DNA of 64,000 nt from the NCBI RefSeq assembly GCF_017742215.1, contig NZ_JAGHKP010000001.1:1798001-1862000 (forward strand), read 5' to 3'. Positions 1 through 8,201 of this stretch are shown here, piece after piece. The notes beneath the pieces are model-generated. The model did not search any database. It was given only the letters and a program-made list of their open reading frames with translations, and was not told the origin of the DNA. Positions within the stretch are counted from its first letter, which is position 1. Each line of letters opens with the position of its first letter. The stretch comes from Chitinophaga chungangae (GTDB lineage Bacteria > Bacteroidota > Bacteroidia > Chitinophagales > Chitinophagaceae). Both the position numbers and the translations under genes were made by a program.

Positions 1-1
1 A

Positions 2-688
2 AGCGCAGTGCGCAAAATGGGGCTGAAAGAGCCGCTGATCGGCACCAGGCTCGGCGAACATACGCTGGTGGGCGTTGTGAAGGATTTTGTGTACAACAAT
101 CCTTCCGGGCTTCCCGGCCCCATGATCATTTTTCACAGCAAAGGCAGCATGGCCAACATATTCATACGTATGAAAGACGGCGGCGAATGGAAACAGGGCC
201 TTGCGCGCATCGAAACCGCGGTGAAAAAAAGCCACCCGGCATATCCTTTCGAGGTGAGATTTGTGAAAGAAGACTACCAGCGGAAGTTTGAAGGTTTCAG
301 GATGATGGGCCGGCTTGCGATGGTGTTCGGCGGCATGGCGATTTTTATCGCCTGCATGGGCCTGTTTGCATTAAGCATGTTCGTGGTGGAAAGGCGCACC
401 CGCGAGATCGGCATCCGCAAAGTGATGGGCGCCAGCGAAACCCGCATCTGGGCGATGCTTTCGGTTGATTTTATGAAACCGGTGCTGGCTGCGTTCGTAT
501 TGGCAGTACCGCTGGCTGCATGGGCCATGAAGCTGGGGCTGCAGCAAATGGAATACCGCATCACGCTCAGCTGGTGGATCTTTGCGCTGGCGGGCGCGCT
601 GTGTTTTATCGTTGCGCTGGGCACCGTTAGCTGGCAGGGCCTGAAAGCCGCTTTCAGCAATCCTGTCCGTTCCCTGAAAAGCGAATAA
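2..688 (+). CDS. FtsX/MacB-type ABC transporter permease, C-terminal part
   Basis: The gene enters from the left edge; the reading frame is open from base 2, so the 5' part is missing. What remains is the end of a MacB-type periplasmic domain followed by an FtsX domain with three hydrophobic segments. Between the first and second segments lies the motif VERRTREIGIRKVMGAS, the hallmark of the cytoplasmic coupling loop that contacts the ABC ATPase. The ending NPVRSLKSE is typical of Bacteroidota members of this family. These permeases couple ATP hydrolysis to mechanical work on, or export of, lipoproteins, peptides or drugs; the substrate cannot be told. No ATPase gene follows, so any partner is upstream or elsewhere. 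Confidence 0.9.
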   Translation, partial: SAVRKMGLKEPLIGTRLGEHTLVGVVKDFVYNNPSGLPGPMIIFHSKGSMANIFIRMKDGGEWKQGLARIETAVKKSHPAYPFEVRFVKEDYQRKFEGFRMMGRLAMVFGGMAIFIACMGLFALSMFVVERRTREIGIRKVMGASETRIWAMLSVDFMKPVLAAFVLAVPLAAWAMKLGLQQMEYRITLSWWIFALAGALCFIVALGTVSWQGLKAAFSNPVRSLKSE

Positions 689-712
689 ATAAAATATTAA
701 AACCGTTTTCGC

Positions 713-752
713 GCTGCTGACATAAGGCTGTCAAACCCCGTCGTTTACTTTG
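713..752 (+). promoter_or_regulatory. Conserved upstream element and putative promoter of the DinB gene
   Basis: Bases 713-739 are identical, 27 of 27, to bases 37046-37072, upstream of an unrelated glyoxalase-like gene. The element holds the direct repeat CTGACA/CTGTCA spaced 11 nt, which also reads as an inverted TGACA-N6-TGTCA. A TTACTTTG sequence (745-752), close to the Bacteroidota -7 consensus TAnnTTTG, follows, and the start codon is 25 nt further on. Similarity between the two loci continues loosely to the start codon. Confidence 0.6.
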
Positions 753-777
753 TAACAACAAAACAAAACGACATCAT

Positions 778-1284
778 ATGGCAAACACGACCGTTACTTT
801 TGCGATCCCCGTGATCGATGCGAACGCGATACTGGAACACTGGCAGGGCCACCGCAGGCTCACCCGGAAGGTGATCGGCGCTTTCCCCGAAAACGAGCTT
901 TTTAACCATTCCGTCGGCGGCATGCGCCCGTTTTCCGAAATGGTCCTCGAAATGCTGCGGCTTGCTTACGGCGGCATTCACGGCGTGGTAGACGGCAGCT
1001 GGAACAAAGCCGAACGGTTCAACGACGGTGCTATCAATACCAAAGCAGCGCTGCTGAAAGCCTGGGACGAAGTGACCGAAGCGCTCGATACTTTTTTCCC
1101 GCAGATCACACCGGAACGATTCCAGGAAACGATGCATGCGTTCGATAATAAAGATTGGTGGGCAGGGCCTGCGTATGGCATCATCCAGTATTTTGTAGAC
1201 AACGAGATCCACCACCGCGGGCAGGGCTACGTGTACCTGCGCTCGCTGGGCATTACACCGCCGGGTTTCTGGGAACGCTGGTAA
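778..1284 (+). CDS. DinB superfamily protein
   Basis: A 168-residue protein of the DinB/YfiT four-helix-bundle superfamily, at the usual family length. An NHSVGGMRPF stretch near residue 43 and an EIHHRGQGYVYLR stretch near residue 142 are the family's metal-binding histidine regions. Members include thiol transferases (bacillithiol, mycothiol) and many uncharacterised damage- or stress-linked proteins, so the reaction cannot be named. The ATG at 778 is the first in frame and follows a promoter-like stretch at normal distance. The gene stands alone, with its own promoter element (713-752) and a strong palindromic terminator after it. Sharing that element with the VOC gene at 37106 suggests co-regulation. 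Confidence 0.88.
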   Translation: MANTTVTFAIPVIDANAILEHWQGHRRLTRKVIGAFPENELFNHSVGGMRPFSEMVLEMLRLAYGGIHGVVDGSWNKAERFNDGAINTKAALLKAWDEVTEALDTFFPQITPERFQETMHAFDNKDWWAGPAYGIIQYFVDNEIHHRGQGYVYLRSLGITPPGFWERW

Positions 1285-1299
1285 CAGGAAGATATTTGG

Positions 1300-1323
1300 A
1301 AACCCCGGCGATCGCCGGGGTTT
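1300..1323. terminator. Bidirectional terminator
   Basis: A perfect 24-nt palindrome: AAACCCCGGCGA followed by its exact complement. A-tracts and T-tracts flank it, and it lies between the convergent DinB and lipoprotein genes. It would fold into a GC-rich hairpin with U-rich ends on either strand. Confidence 0.8.
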
Positions 1324-1327
1324 CTTG

Positions 1328-1990
1328 TTATGGATTAAACGGAAGATCGGCGGTGTTGGGGATCGTGATGTCCACCGTCAGCGTGTCCTGCACCGGGTCG
1401 GGCGGCCTGAGATAGTCGAAATAATTTCTGTGCCGGCCTGCAACGGGGTCCAGCACCCAAACATGCACCATGGTAACGGAGGGCGGCTGATACCAGGTGA
1501 ACAGCGCGGTGTCTACCCTGCGGCCTGCAATGGAATCGCGGAGGAAACCGCTGGTCAGTACCAGCGTATCGTAAGGGTTTTGCTGTACTTTCAGGTTCAG
1601 CCGCAGCACTTTCGACGTTCTCGCGGTAAGCTCCACCACATTGTATTTCCGGGTTTTCAGGCTGGCTTCGGAGCCGTTGTAGAAACGCGGGTCGCTGTTA
1701 AACATCGTGCTGGCCTTGAAAGATTTGCTTTCCCCGTCAGACGCGAAACGGATGCTGAAGCGGCCGTTGGCGTCCGTTGTGTCTTTAGCCGGCAGTAAAT
1801 GCCACCGCTGCCCATAAAAATTAGGGCCGCCTTCGCCGAGTATCCATACCGGAACGCCTTGCAGCGGCAGGCCGGTTTCGATGTCTTTCACAACACCGTC
1901 TACCTGCGTTACAACATGTGCCGGCACATCTTTTTTACAGGATGAAAAAAGTACGGCAGCGGAAAAAAGGAATAAGTAAAAACGGGACAT
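1328..1990 (-). CDS. Secreted lipoprotein with carboxypeptidase-regulatory-like domain (paralog A)
   Basis: Starting at 1990 the protein is 220 residues, beginning with a short hydrophobic segment and the lipobox FSSC; an in-frame ATG at 1996 is an alternative start. After the lipid-modified Cys comes a beta-sandwich stretch (VDGVVKDIETGLPLQGVPVWI) of the carboxypeptidase-regulatory-like type. It shares ordered landmarks with the preceding gene, namely VVkd/tS...G.PLQ.VPV, then QNPYDTL, then the ending NTADLPFN, so the two are tandem paralogs. They lie 7 nt apart and are probably co-transcribed from the 2660 side. Function is unknown; such lipoproteins usually sit at the outer membrane or cell surface. 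Confidence 0.75.
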   Translation of the reverse strand: MSRFYLFLFSAAVLFSSCKKDVPAHVVTQVDGVVKDIETGLPLQGVPVWILGEGGPNFYGQRWHLLPAKDTTDANGRFSIRFASDGESKSFKASTMFNSDPRFYNGSEASLKTRKYNVVELTARTSKVLRLNLKVQQNPYDTLVLTSGFLRDSIAGRRVDTALFTWYQPPSVTMVHVWVLDPVAGRHRNYFDYLRPPDPVQDTLTVDITIPNTADLPFNP

Positions 1991-1997
1991 AAACATA

Positions 1998-2660
1998 TCA
2001 GTTAAAAGGGAGGTCGGCCGTATTGTCGATAAACACATGATATTTCAACGTGTCGCCCGAGGTGTTCTGAATGGTTTCGCGGTACGCTTTCAGTCTCCAG
2101 GTAGCCCAGTCGCGCACAATCACCGTAACCCCGGCATTGGCTCCCGGTACGTATGCGTAATGCAGCACGGTGTCTACCGAGGCGCCTTTGATCATATAAA
2201 AAGGGGAATTGACCCAGCCGGCGTTCGCATAAAGCGTATCGTAAGGGTTCTGCGCTACTTCCAGGTGCAGCTGCATGATGCCTTTTTCCCGGGCGCTGAG
2301 CTGTACCTTGTTGTACTGCCGGGGATTTAACTGCACGGTAGTGCCCTGCTCCACATGATAAGCGGACTGGTCTACGTTCACGACGAAAAATTCGGATTCG
2401 CCGTCTGCTTTGAATTTAATATAAAAATAACCGTCCTTGTCGGTGAGGGTTTGGTCCGTGGAAAACGTCGCGATATTCCTGCTTACGCCGTCTTTAAACC
2501 CACGTACCTCCACGGGCACGAGTTGCAGGGGCTGCCCGCTTCTGCTGCTGGTTACCACGCCTTCCACGGCGATGTCCAGGCCTGCGGGCACTTCTTTGTT
2601 TTTGGAGCATCCTGTAACGAACAGGAAGGGGATTAAAAGGGATAAGTAAAATAATTTCAT
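1998..2660 (-). CDS. Secreted lipoprotein with carboxypeptidase-regulatory-like domain (paralog B)
   Basis: The start at 2660 gives 220 residues with a signal peptide ending in the lipobox VTGC. An earlier in-frame start would put 12 polar residues before the signal and is less likely. Residues 25-100 look like a carboxypeptidase-regulatory/transthyretin-like beta fold (VEGVVTSSRSGQPLQLVPVE). The central QNPYDTL and terminal NTADLPFN repeat in the downstream neighbour, marking a gene duplication. It is the promoter-proximal gene of the pair. The role is unknown; outer-membrane or surface location is inferred from the lipobox. Confidence 0.75.
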   Translation of the reverse strand: MKLFYLSLLIPFLFVTGCSKNKEVPAGLDIAVEGVVTSSRSGQPLQLVPVEVRGFKDGVSRNIATFSTDQTLTDKDGYFYIKFKADGESEFFVVNVDQSAYHVEQGTTVQLNPRQYNKVQLSAREKGIMQLHLEVAQNPYDTLYANAGWVNSPFYMIKGASVDTVLHYAYVPGANAGVTVIVRDWATWRLKAYRETIQNTSGDTLKYHVFIDNTADLPFN

Positions 2661-2774
2661 GGGTGCTGGTTGAATAACTTCCCTGAAGCGTTTCAACCCG
2701 GCGGAAAGTTACAAGCTTGTGCCGCTTCTTTTAAAATCGTACTTTAACCGCCGTTGACCAATAAACCAGGTTTT

Positions 2775-3860
2775 ATGATGCGTCTGTTATTATCCGTATT
2801 CCTTTTGTTCAGCCTGCACCTTCAAGCCCAGCCCGTGAAAGTGGCCGTTGCCGGTATTTCCCACGGTCATTCCGGCTGGATATTGGGCCGCGCCAATAAA
2901 GGAGATATTCAGCTGGCCGGTATCTACGAGCCCGATACCGCGCTGATAAGGCTTACCATCCGCCGTTACAAATTGCCCGAAGATCTTTTTTATACCGATC
3001 TCAATACCATGCTCGATGCCGTAAAGCCCGAAGCGGTGCTGGGGTTCGGTTCCGTGTTCAGTCATCTAGAAGTAGTGGAAGCCTGCGCCCCGCGCGGCAT
3101 TCACGTGATGGTGGAAAAACCCATGGCTACCACGCTGCAGCAGGCGCTGCGCATGGATTCGCTGGCTGCGAAATATAACATCAAACTGCTCACCAATTAC
3201 GAGACCAGCTGGTACCCTTCGGTGGCTAAAACCTTCCAGCTCGTGCAAGACAGCGCTTATTGCGGCACGGTGCGTAAAGTGGTGATACACGACGGCCACC
3301 AGGGCCCCAAAGAGATCGGCTGCAGCCCCGAGTTCCTCGCATGGCTCACTGATCCCGTGCTCAACGGCGGCGGCGCGCTGATCGATTTCGGTTGTTATGG
3401 CGCCAATATTATGACCACGCTGATGAAAGGGCAGAAACCCCTGGCGGTGACGGCGGTGGCGCGGCAGTACAAACCGGCCGTGTACCCGAAGGTAGACGAC
3501 GATGCGACCATCATCGTAGATTACGCCGATGCGCAATGTATCATCCAGGCGTCGTGGAACTGGCCGTTTAACCGGAAAGACATGGAAGTTTATGGCGATA
3601 AAGGCTATATCTTTGCGCCCGACGCCAAAACCCTCACGCTGCGCAATTCGCAAAAAAGCGAAGCGTATACGCGGAAGGTGACTGCCAACGATATCAAAGT
3701 ATTTGAAGATCCTTTCGTATACCTGGCGGCGGTAGTGCGCGGAAAAGAAACCGTGCCGCCTTTCGGCGTTTATTCCCGGGAAAATAACCTGATGGTGGTG
3801 CGCATCCTGGACGCGGCCCGTGAATCTGTGCGCACCGGCAAAACGGTGGAGATCAAATAA
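2775..3860 (+). CDS. Secreted Gfo/Idh/MocA family oxidoreductase
   Basis: A 361-residue NAD(P)-dependent oxidoreductase family protein with an N-terminal signal peptide (LLLSVFLLFSLHLQAQ). The dinucleotide-binding fold begins right after it (VKVAVAGISHGHSGW), and the family's EKPMATT motif carries the conserved lysine. Bacteroidota export many Gfo/Idh/MocA proteins, some of which carry their cofactor into the periplasm and act as glycosidases or epimerases on sugars. Adjacent ATG codons at 2775 and 2778 are both possible starts; a TTG at 2754 is in frame but would put polar residues before the signal. It appears monocistronic. The substrate is probably a sugar or sugar derivative, which is inference. 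Confidence 0.85.
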   Translation: MMRLLLSVFLLFSLHLQAQPVKVAVAGISHGHSGWILGRANKGDIQLAGIYEPDTALIRLTIRRYKLPEDLFYTDLNTMLDAVKPEAVLGFGSVFSHLEVVEACAPRGIHVMVEKPMATTLQQALRMDSLAAKYNIKLLTNYETSWYPSVAKTFQLVQDSAYCGTVRKVVIHDGHQGPKEIGCSPEFLAWLTDPVLNGGGALIDFGCYGANIMTTLMKGQKPLAVTAVARQYKPAVYPKVDDDATIIVDYADAQCIIQASWNWPFNRKDMEVYGDKGYIFAPDAKTLTLRNSQKSEAYTRKVTANDIKVFEDPFVYLAAVVRGKETVPPFGVYSRENNLMVVRILDAARESVRTGKTVEIK

Positions 3861-3999
3861 CCGGGAATGTTCCGGGAACCATGCCCCCGGGCACCAAATG
3901 CCAACCCGCCCGTGCAAGGGCACGGGATTTGAAGGCTAATGTCCGGATATTAACAATTCACCACCCGAAATTGTAATAGTAAAGGATAAAACGCAGCTA

Positions 4000-4791
4000 A
4001 TGGAATCCAACGATCAACCGGAGAAACCAGTCATTTCGAAGGGGTTAGACGCCTTCTTCACCAATATTTACGACATATTCAGGTTCATCAGGCGTTTTTT
4101 CAGGGAAGTGCTGCGCCCGCCGCTGGAAGTGAAGGAGTTCATCCGGCAGTGTTATATGGTGGGGTATAAGTCGCTGGCGCTGATCAGCCTTACCGGTTTT
4201 ATCACGGGGCTGGTGTTCACCAAACAAAGCCGCCCTTCACTGGCCGAGTTCGGCGCTACGTCCTGGCTGCCTTCGCTGATCTCCATCGCTGTGATCAGGG
4301 CGCTGGCGCCGCTGGTGACCGCGCTCATCTGCGCGGGCAAAGTGGGGTCGGGCATCGGGGCGGAGCTGGCTTCCATGAAGGTGACCGAACAGATAGACGC
4401 CATGGAAGTGTCTGCCATCAATCCGTTCAAATACCTCGTAGTTACACGCATCATGGCCTGCACCGTATGCCTGCCGTTGCTGATGGCTTACACCGCGCTG
4501 GTAGGCATGGCGGGCTCGTACCTGGACATTCACCTGAATGAACAGACCACCCTGATGGCGTTCATTAATAAAGCGTTCAACGACATCTCTTTCCTCGACC
4601 TGTTCGCCTCGTTTTTCAAATCGATCGTTTTTGGTTTTACGATCGGAGCAGTAAGCAGCTATCTCGGCTACAATGCCTCGCAAGGCACTACGGGCGTGGG
4701 AAAGGCGGCGAACACTTCCGTCGTGGTAAGCATGTTCCTGATATTTATTGAAGAGATCATCATCGTGCAGGTCGTCAATTCGATCCGGTAA
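4000..4791 (+). CDS. mlaE: MlaE-family ABC transporter permease
   Basis: A 263-residue polytopic inner-membrane protein of the MlaE/YrbE family, the permease of MCE-type transporters that move phospholipids or other hydrophobic molecules between inner and outer membranes. It has an amphipathic N-terminal helix (about residues 15-40) and several membrane helices. The family core AGKVGSGIGAELASMKVTEQIDAMEV contacts the ATPase. It is followed at 5 nt by the ATPase and then the MCE protein, a compact three-gene operon. No mlaC or mlaB homologue is seen next to it, as is common in Bacteroidota. Confidence 0.93.
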   Translation: MESNDQPEKPVISKGLDAFFTNIYDIFRFIRRFFREVLRPPLEVKEFIRQCYMVGYKSLALISLTGFITGLVFTKQSRPSLAEFGATSWLPSLISIAVIRALAPLVTALICAGKVGSGIGAELASMKVTEQIDAMEVSAINPFKYLVVTRIMACTVCLPLLMAYTALVGMAGSYLDIHLNEQTTLMAFINKAFNDISFLDLFASFFKSIVFGFTIGAVSSYLGYNASQGTTGVGKAANTSVVVSMFLIFIEEIIIVQVVNSIR

Positions 4792-4796
4792 AAAGT

Positions 4797-5570
4797 ATGA
4801 AAACATTCACGCCAGAAATAGATTACGGCAACACCGTCATTTCCATATCGGACCTTTACAAGTCCTTCGGAAGCAACCATGTGCTGCGGGGTGTAGACCT
4901 GGAGCTACATAAAGGGGAAAATATCGTGGTGCTGGGCCGTTCCGGCACGGGCAAAAGCGTGCTCATCAAGATCATCGCCGGGCTGCTGAAGCCCGATGCG
5001 GGCAGGGTGAACGTGCTGGGCCTGGAAGTGCCGGAGCTGGGGCCGGTAGCGCTGCGCGAGCTGCGCATGAAAGTGGGTTTCTGTTTCCAGCATGGCGCTT
5101 TGTACGACAGCATGACGGTAGGGGAGAACCTCGCATTCCCGCTCAGCCGCAACGAGCCGAAAATCAAAGCCGACCAACGCCAGAAAATGGTAGAGATCGT
5201 ACTGGACGCCGTGGGGCTTTCGCATACCATCGACCAGATGCCCGCGGAGCTTTCGGGCGGCCAGCGAAAACGCATCGGCATCGGCCGCACGCTCATCCTG
5301 CGGCCGGAGATCATGCTGTACGACGAGCCCACGGCCGGTCTCGACCCCATCACCTGCACCGAGATCAACAACCTGATCAACGAAGTGCAGCGAAGGTTCA
5401 AGACCAGCTCCATCATCATCACCCACGACCTCACCTGCGCAAGGGCTACCGGCGACGAAATAGCGGTGATGAAAGACGGCACATTCATCAAAAAAGGAAA
5501 TTTCGAAGAAGTATTCGCGGATAACGACGAGCTGATAAAAGAATTTTACGATTATAATTTTACGCAATAA
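4797..5570 (+). CDS. mlaF: MlaF-family ABC transporter ATP-binding protein
   Basis: A 257-residue ABC ATPase and the motor of the MCE lipid transporter. The Walker A motif GRSGTGKS is at 47-54, the Q-loop glutamine at about 98, the signature LSGGQ at 152-156 (in the MlaF-typical context LSGGQRKRIGIGR), and Walker B with DEP at about 173-178. All catalytic elements are present. It sits between permease and MCE genes with gaps of 5 and 3 nt, so translation is probably coupled. Confidence 0.95.
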   Translation: MKTFTPEIDYGNTVISISDLYKSFGSNHVLRGVDLELHKGENIVVLGRSGTGKSVLIKIIAGLLKPDAGRVNVLGLEVPELGPVALRELRMKVGFCFQHGALYDSMTVGENLAFPLSRNEPKIKADQRQKMVEIVLDAVGLSHTIDQMPAELSGGQRKRIGIGRTLILRPEIMLYDEPTAGLDPITCTEINNLINEVQRRFKTSSIIITHDLTCARATGDEIAVMKDGTFIKKGNFEEVFADNDELIKEFYDYNFTQ

Positions 5571-5573
5571 ACC

Positions 5574-6599
5574 ATGAAAGATCAAAGCAATAAAAGGGCC
5601 GTGATAGTGGGTGCTTTCGTATTCGCCGGCATGATCATATTCGCCGCGGGCATCCTCGTGCTGGGCGGCCAGAAAAAAAGCTTTATGTCGTCGTTGCAGG
5701 TAGTGGCCGTGTTCCAGGACATCGGCGGGCTTGCCAAAGGCGACAACGTCTGGTATTCCGGCGTAAAAGTAGGCACCATCAAAAGCATAGCATTTACCGG
5801 CCCGCACAGCATCGCCGTAAGAATGGACATCGAAAAAAAGAGCCGTGATTTCATACATAAGGACGTTCGCGCCAAAGTAAGCTCAGACGGGCTGGTAGGC
5901 AACAAGATCATCGCCCTCAACGGCGGCACGCCCGAAGTGCCGCCCGTGGAAGACGGAGACACGATCATCGTGGAAACGGCGATCAGTACGGACGAGATCA
6001 TGAACACGCTGCAGGTGAACAATAAAAGCCTGGTGGAGATCACCGGCAATCTCAAAGAGATCACCAAAAACATCCGCAACGGGCAGGGCACGCTGGGCAA
6101 ACTGATAGCAGACGATGCCGTATATAACAACCTCGAAGGCACGCTGGCCACGCTGCAGAAAACCGCCGCCAATACGCAGCGGCTTACGGAAGGACTGGCC
6201 GCTTACACCGCGCGCCTGCAAAACAAAGGCACGCTGGCGAACGACCTGGTGACCGATACGGTTGTATTCGCTAAACTGCGCTCCACCGTTACGCAGCTGG
6301 AATCCGTGGCGCAGGGCGTGGATTCCGTAGTGCTGAACCTGAAAGACGCCAGCGCGGGCATCAACGAAAACCTGCGCAGCACCAACACCCCGGCGGGCGT
6401 GATACTGAACGATGAACAAACGGCGACTTCGCTGAAACATACCATCGGCAACCTCGAAACCAGCTCGCAAAAACTGGACGAGAACCTGGAAGCGCTGAAA
6501 CATAATTTCCTTTTCCGCGGTTATTTCAGAAGAAAAGCAAAAGCGGAAGCGAAAGAAAAAGCGCGGCTGGAAAAAGAAGCGAAAAAACAGCAGCCCTGA
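5574..6599 (+). CDS. mlaD: MlaD/MCE family substrate-binding protein
   Basis: A 341-residue protein with one N-terminal membrane helix (about residues 9-30) and then an MCE domain (about 38-120, containing FQDIGGLAKGDNVWYSGVKVG). A long mostly helical region with repeated leucines and threonines follows, consistent with a needle-like coiled coil. It ends in a highly charged Lys/Glu/Ala tail. In this family a hexamer anchored in the inner membrane forms a hydrophobic tunnel across the periplasm. It is longer than E. coli MlaD (about 180 residues), matching the extended Bacteroidota type. It is the last gene of the transporter operon. Confidence 0.92.
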   Translation: MKDQSNKRAVIVGAFVFAGMIIFAAGILVLGGQKKSFMSSLQVVAVFQDIGGLAKGDNVWYSGVKVGTIKSIAFTGPHSIAVRMDIEKKSRDFIHKDVRAKVSSDGLVGNKIIALNGGTPEVPPVEDGDTIIVETAISTDEIMNTLQVNNKSLVEITGNLKEITKNIRNGQGTLGKLIADDAVYNNLEGTLATLQKTAANTQRLTEGLAAYTARLQNKGTLANDLVTDTVVFAKLRSTVTQLESVAQGVDSVVLNLKDASAGINENLRSTNTPAGVILNDEQTATSLKHTIGNLETSSQKLDENLEALKHNFLFRGYFRRKAKAEAKEKARLEKEAKKQQP

Positions 6600-6624
6600 T
6601 GGTTAAAGCATAAATTAAACGATT

Positions 6625-7086
6625 ATGGAACAGATCAGGGTCAGGGAAGCGACCTTAAAAGACCTGGACGTGCTGCTCAGCTTCGAGCAGGGCATTATTG
6701 CGGCGGAACGGCCGTTCGACAGCACTATCCGCGAGGGCGAAGTGCATTATTACGACATTGCGGCCATGATCTACGAGCCGCATATTTCCGTGGTAGTGGC
6801 CGAGCTGGACGGGCAGGTGATCGGTTCCGGGTATGCCCGCATCGAAGAGGCCAAACATTACCTGAAACACCCGCAGCACGCGTATCTCGGTTTTATGTAC
6901 GTGCTGCCCGAATTCAGGGGCAGGGGCGTGAACCGGGCGATCGTCGAAAATCTCGCCGGCTGGGCGCGTTCCCGCGGCATTACCGAAATAGTGCTGGATG
7001 TGTACGACGCCAACGAGCCCGCCGTGCGCGCTTACGAAAAGGCCGGTTTCACCAGGCACCTGCTGCAGATGCGGATGCCAGTTTAG
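6625..7086 (+). CDS. GNAT family N-acetyltransferase
   Basis: A 153-residue GCN5-related N-acetyltransferase. The acetyl-CoA binding loop is seen as VLPEFRGRGVNRAIVENL (about residues 91-108), followed by the C-terminal DVYDANEPAVRAYEKAGF, a classic GNAT ending. The acceptor (small molecule or protein amine) cannot be told. It starts 25 nt after the MCE gene and may be co-transcribed. Its stop lies 2 nt from the end of the convergent AraC-type regulator, with no visible terminator between them. Confidence 0.88.
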   Translation: MEQIRVREATLKDLDVLLSFEQGIIAAERPFDSTIREGEVHYYDIAAMIYEPHISVVVAELDGQVIGSGYARIEEAKHYLKHPQHAYLGFMYVLPEFRGRGVNRAIVENLAGWARSRGITEIVLDVYDANEPAVRAYEKAGFTRHLLQMRMPV

Positions 7087-7088
7087 AT

Positions 7089-8075
7089 CTACTCGACGGT
7101 AATGGCCGTTTTATTGTATTTGTTGCGATACTCGACGGGAGAGAGGCCGGTCGTTTTTTTGAATACGGTACGGAAAGCCTTGTTGTCTGAATACCCCACG
7201 TCGTACATGATCTCCGTAATGTTTTTCCGGCTGGTCTCGAAACCTTTTTTAGCCGCTTCCACTTTTACCCGCTGGATGTATTCAGACACGGTGTTGCAGG
7301 TCGCTTTTTTGAAGCGGCGCTCCAGGCTGCGGCGGCTGATGGCGAATTGCGCCGTAAGCTGGTCTACCGTGATCTTTTCCTGGTAATTTTCCTCGATATA
7401 CGTTTGGATTTCGCGGATGGGGTCGTCGTCGTGCTCTTTCTGGCCTTTGAACATCAGGAAGGCAGACTGGCTGTTGCGGTCGATCTCGATGGCGAAATAT
7501 TTCGCGCACATGATCGCAATTTCCCGGTCCGTATACTTTTCCACGAGATGCAGCAGCAGGTTCCAGAACGAATTGGCGCCTCCGCTGGAATAAATGCCCT
7601 GTTCGTCCGTAATGATCTGGTCGCTCACCAGGTTCACGTCGGGGAACATCCTGCGGAAGTCGTTTACAGACAGCCAGTGCGTGGCGATCTGCCGGCCTTT
7701 CAGCAAACCGGTGGAAGCAAGCAGGAATGCGCCCACGCACAAACTGGCCACTTCCGAGCCTTTATGGTATTGCCCGCTGATCCAGGGCAGAAAATCCTTG
7801 TTGATGTCCACCACTTCCTCCATCACCCCGTTCACAGCCGGAATAATGATCAGGTCGGTTTTGGCGACGGCAGACACCACCGTATCCGGCCGTACGGTGA
7901 ATGCTTTGTCGTACACCTGGCCTTCTTCCGAAATGCCCACCATCTGAACGTCGAAAAGCGCCGGCCTGTCGCGGCGCACCAGGAATTCGTTGCACTGCGT
8001 GAACATCCTGTAGGCGCCTTCTATGCAGCCGAGGGCGGCGGCGCCGCGCGGTATGAGAATGGAAACGTGTTTCAT
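7089..8075 (-). CDS. GlxA-type transcriptional regulator (DJ-1/PfpI domain plus AraC HTH)
   Basis: A 328-residue regulator. Residues 3-190 form a DJ-1/PfpI amidotransferase-like domain, with the cysteine elbow ASLCVGAFLLASTGLL near residue 118. Residues 225-325 carry a two-HTH AraC domain, including AISRRSLERRFKKAT and DVGYSDNKAFRTVFKKTTGLSPVEYR. The ATG at 8075 begins the domain directly; earlier in-frame codons would run through the divergent promoter. In this family the DJ-1 part is usually a sensor, not an enzyme. It is divergent from the 8202-8968 operon, whose promoter holds a direct-repeat site found upstream of other small-protein genes. This makes it a plausible regulator of that set (inference). 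Confidence 0.92.
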   Translation of the reverse strand: MKHVSILIPRGAAALGCIEGAYRMFTQCNEFLVRRDRPALFDVQMVGISEEGQVYDKAFTVRPDTVVSAVAKTDLIIIPAVNGVMEEVVDINKDFLPWISGQYHKGSEVASLCVGAFLLASTGLLKGRQIATHWLSVNDFRRMFPDVNLVSDQIITDEQGIYSSGGANSFWNLLLHLVEKYTDREIAIMCAKYFAIEIDRNSQSAFLMFKGQKEHDDDPIREIQTYIEENYQEKITVDQLTAQFAISRRSLERRFKKATCNTVSEYIQRVKVEAAKKGFETSRKNITEIMYDVGYSDNKAFRTVFKKTTGLSPVEYRNKYNKTAITVE

Positions 8076-8097
8076 ATTCCAAAAATAATGATAAAAA

Positions 8098-8167
8098 GTT
8101 GTCGCATCATCCCCTGTAATTTGCCGTTTTTGCACCCCGTGTATTACAGGAAGCGGAATTACATTTG
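8098..8167 (+). promoter_or_regulatory. Direct-repeat activator site A and -7 box of the 8202 gene
   Basis: Half-sites GTTGTCG (8098-8104) and TTTGCCG (8120-8126) are spaced 22 nt, and the second begins exactly 40 nt before TACATTTG (8160-8167), a perfect TAnnTTTG box. The same geometry occurs at 21616, 33050 and 37623. An overlapping inverted repeat CCTGTAAT (8113-8120) and ATTACAGG (8143-8150) may serve autoregulation of the divergent AraC gene. Confidence 0.6.
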
Positions 8168-8201
8168 TAGCGCGAACCGAAATATAGAAAAATCCGTAAC
8201 A

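Noticed and set aside
7347..8201. Upstream in-frame extension of the 96-residue HMA-like gene
   Set aside because: It runs antisense through the AraC-type regulator and then through the divergent promoter with its -7 box; the ATG at 8202 is the natural start.
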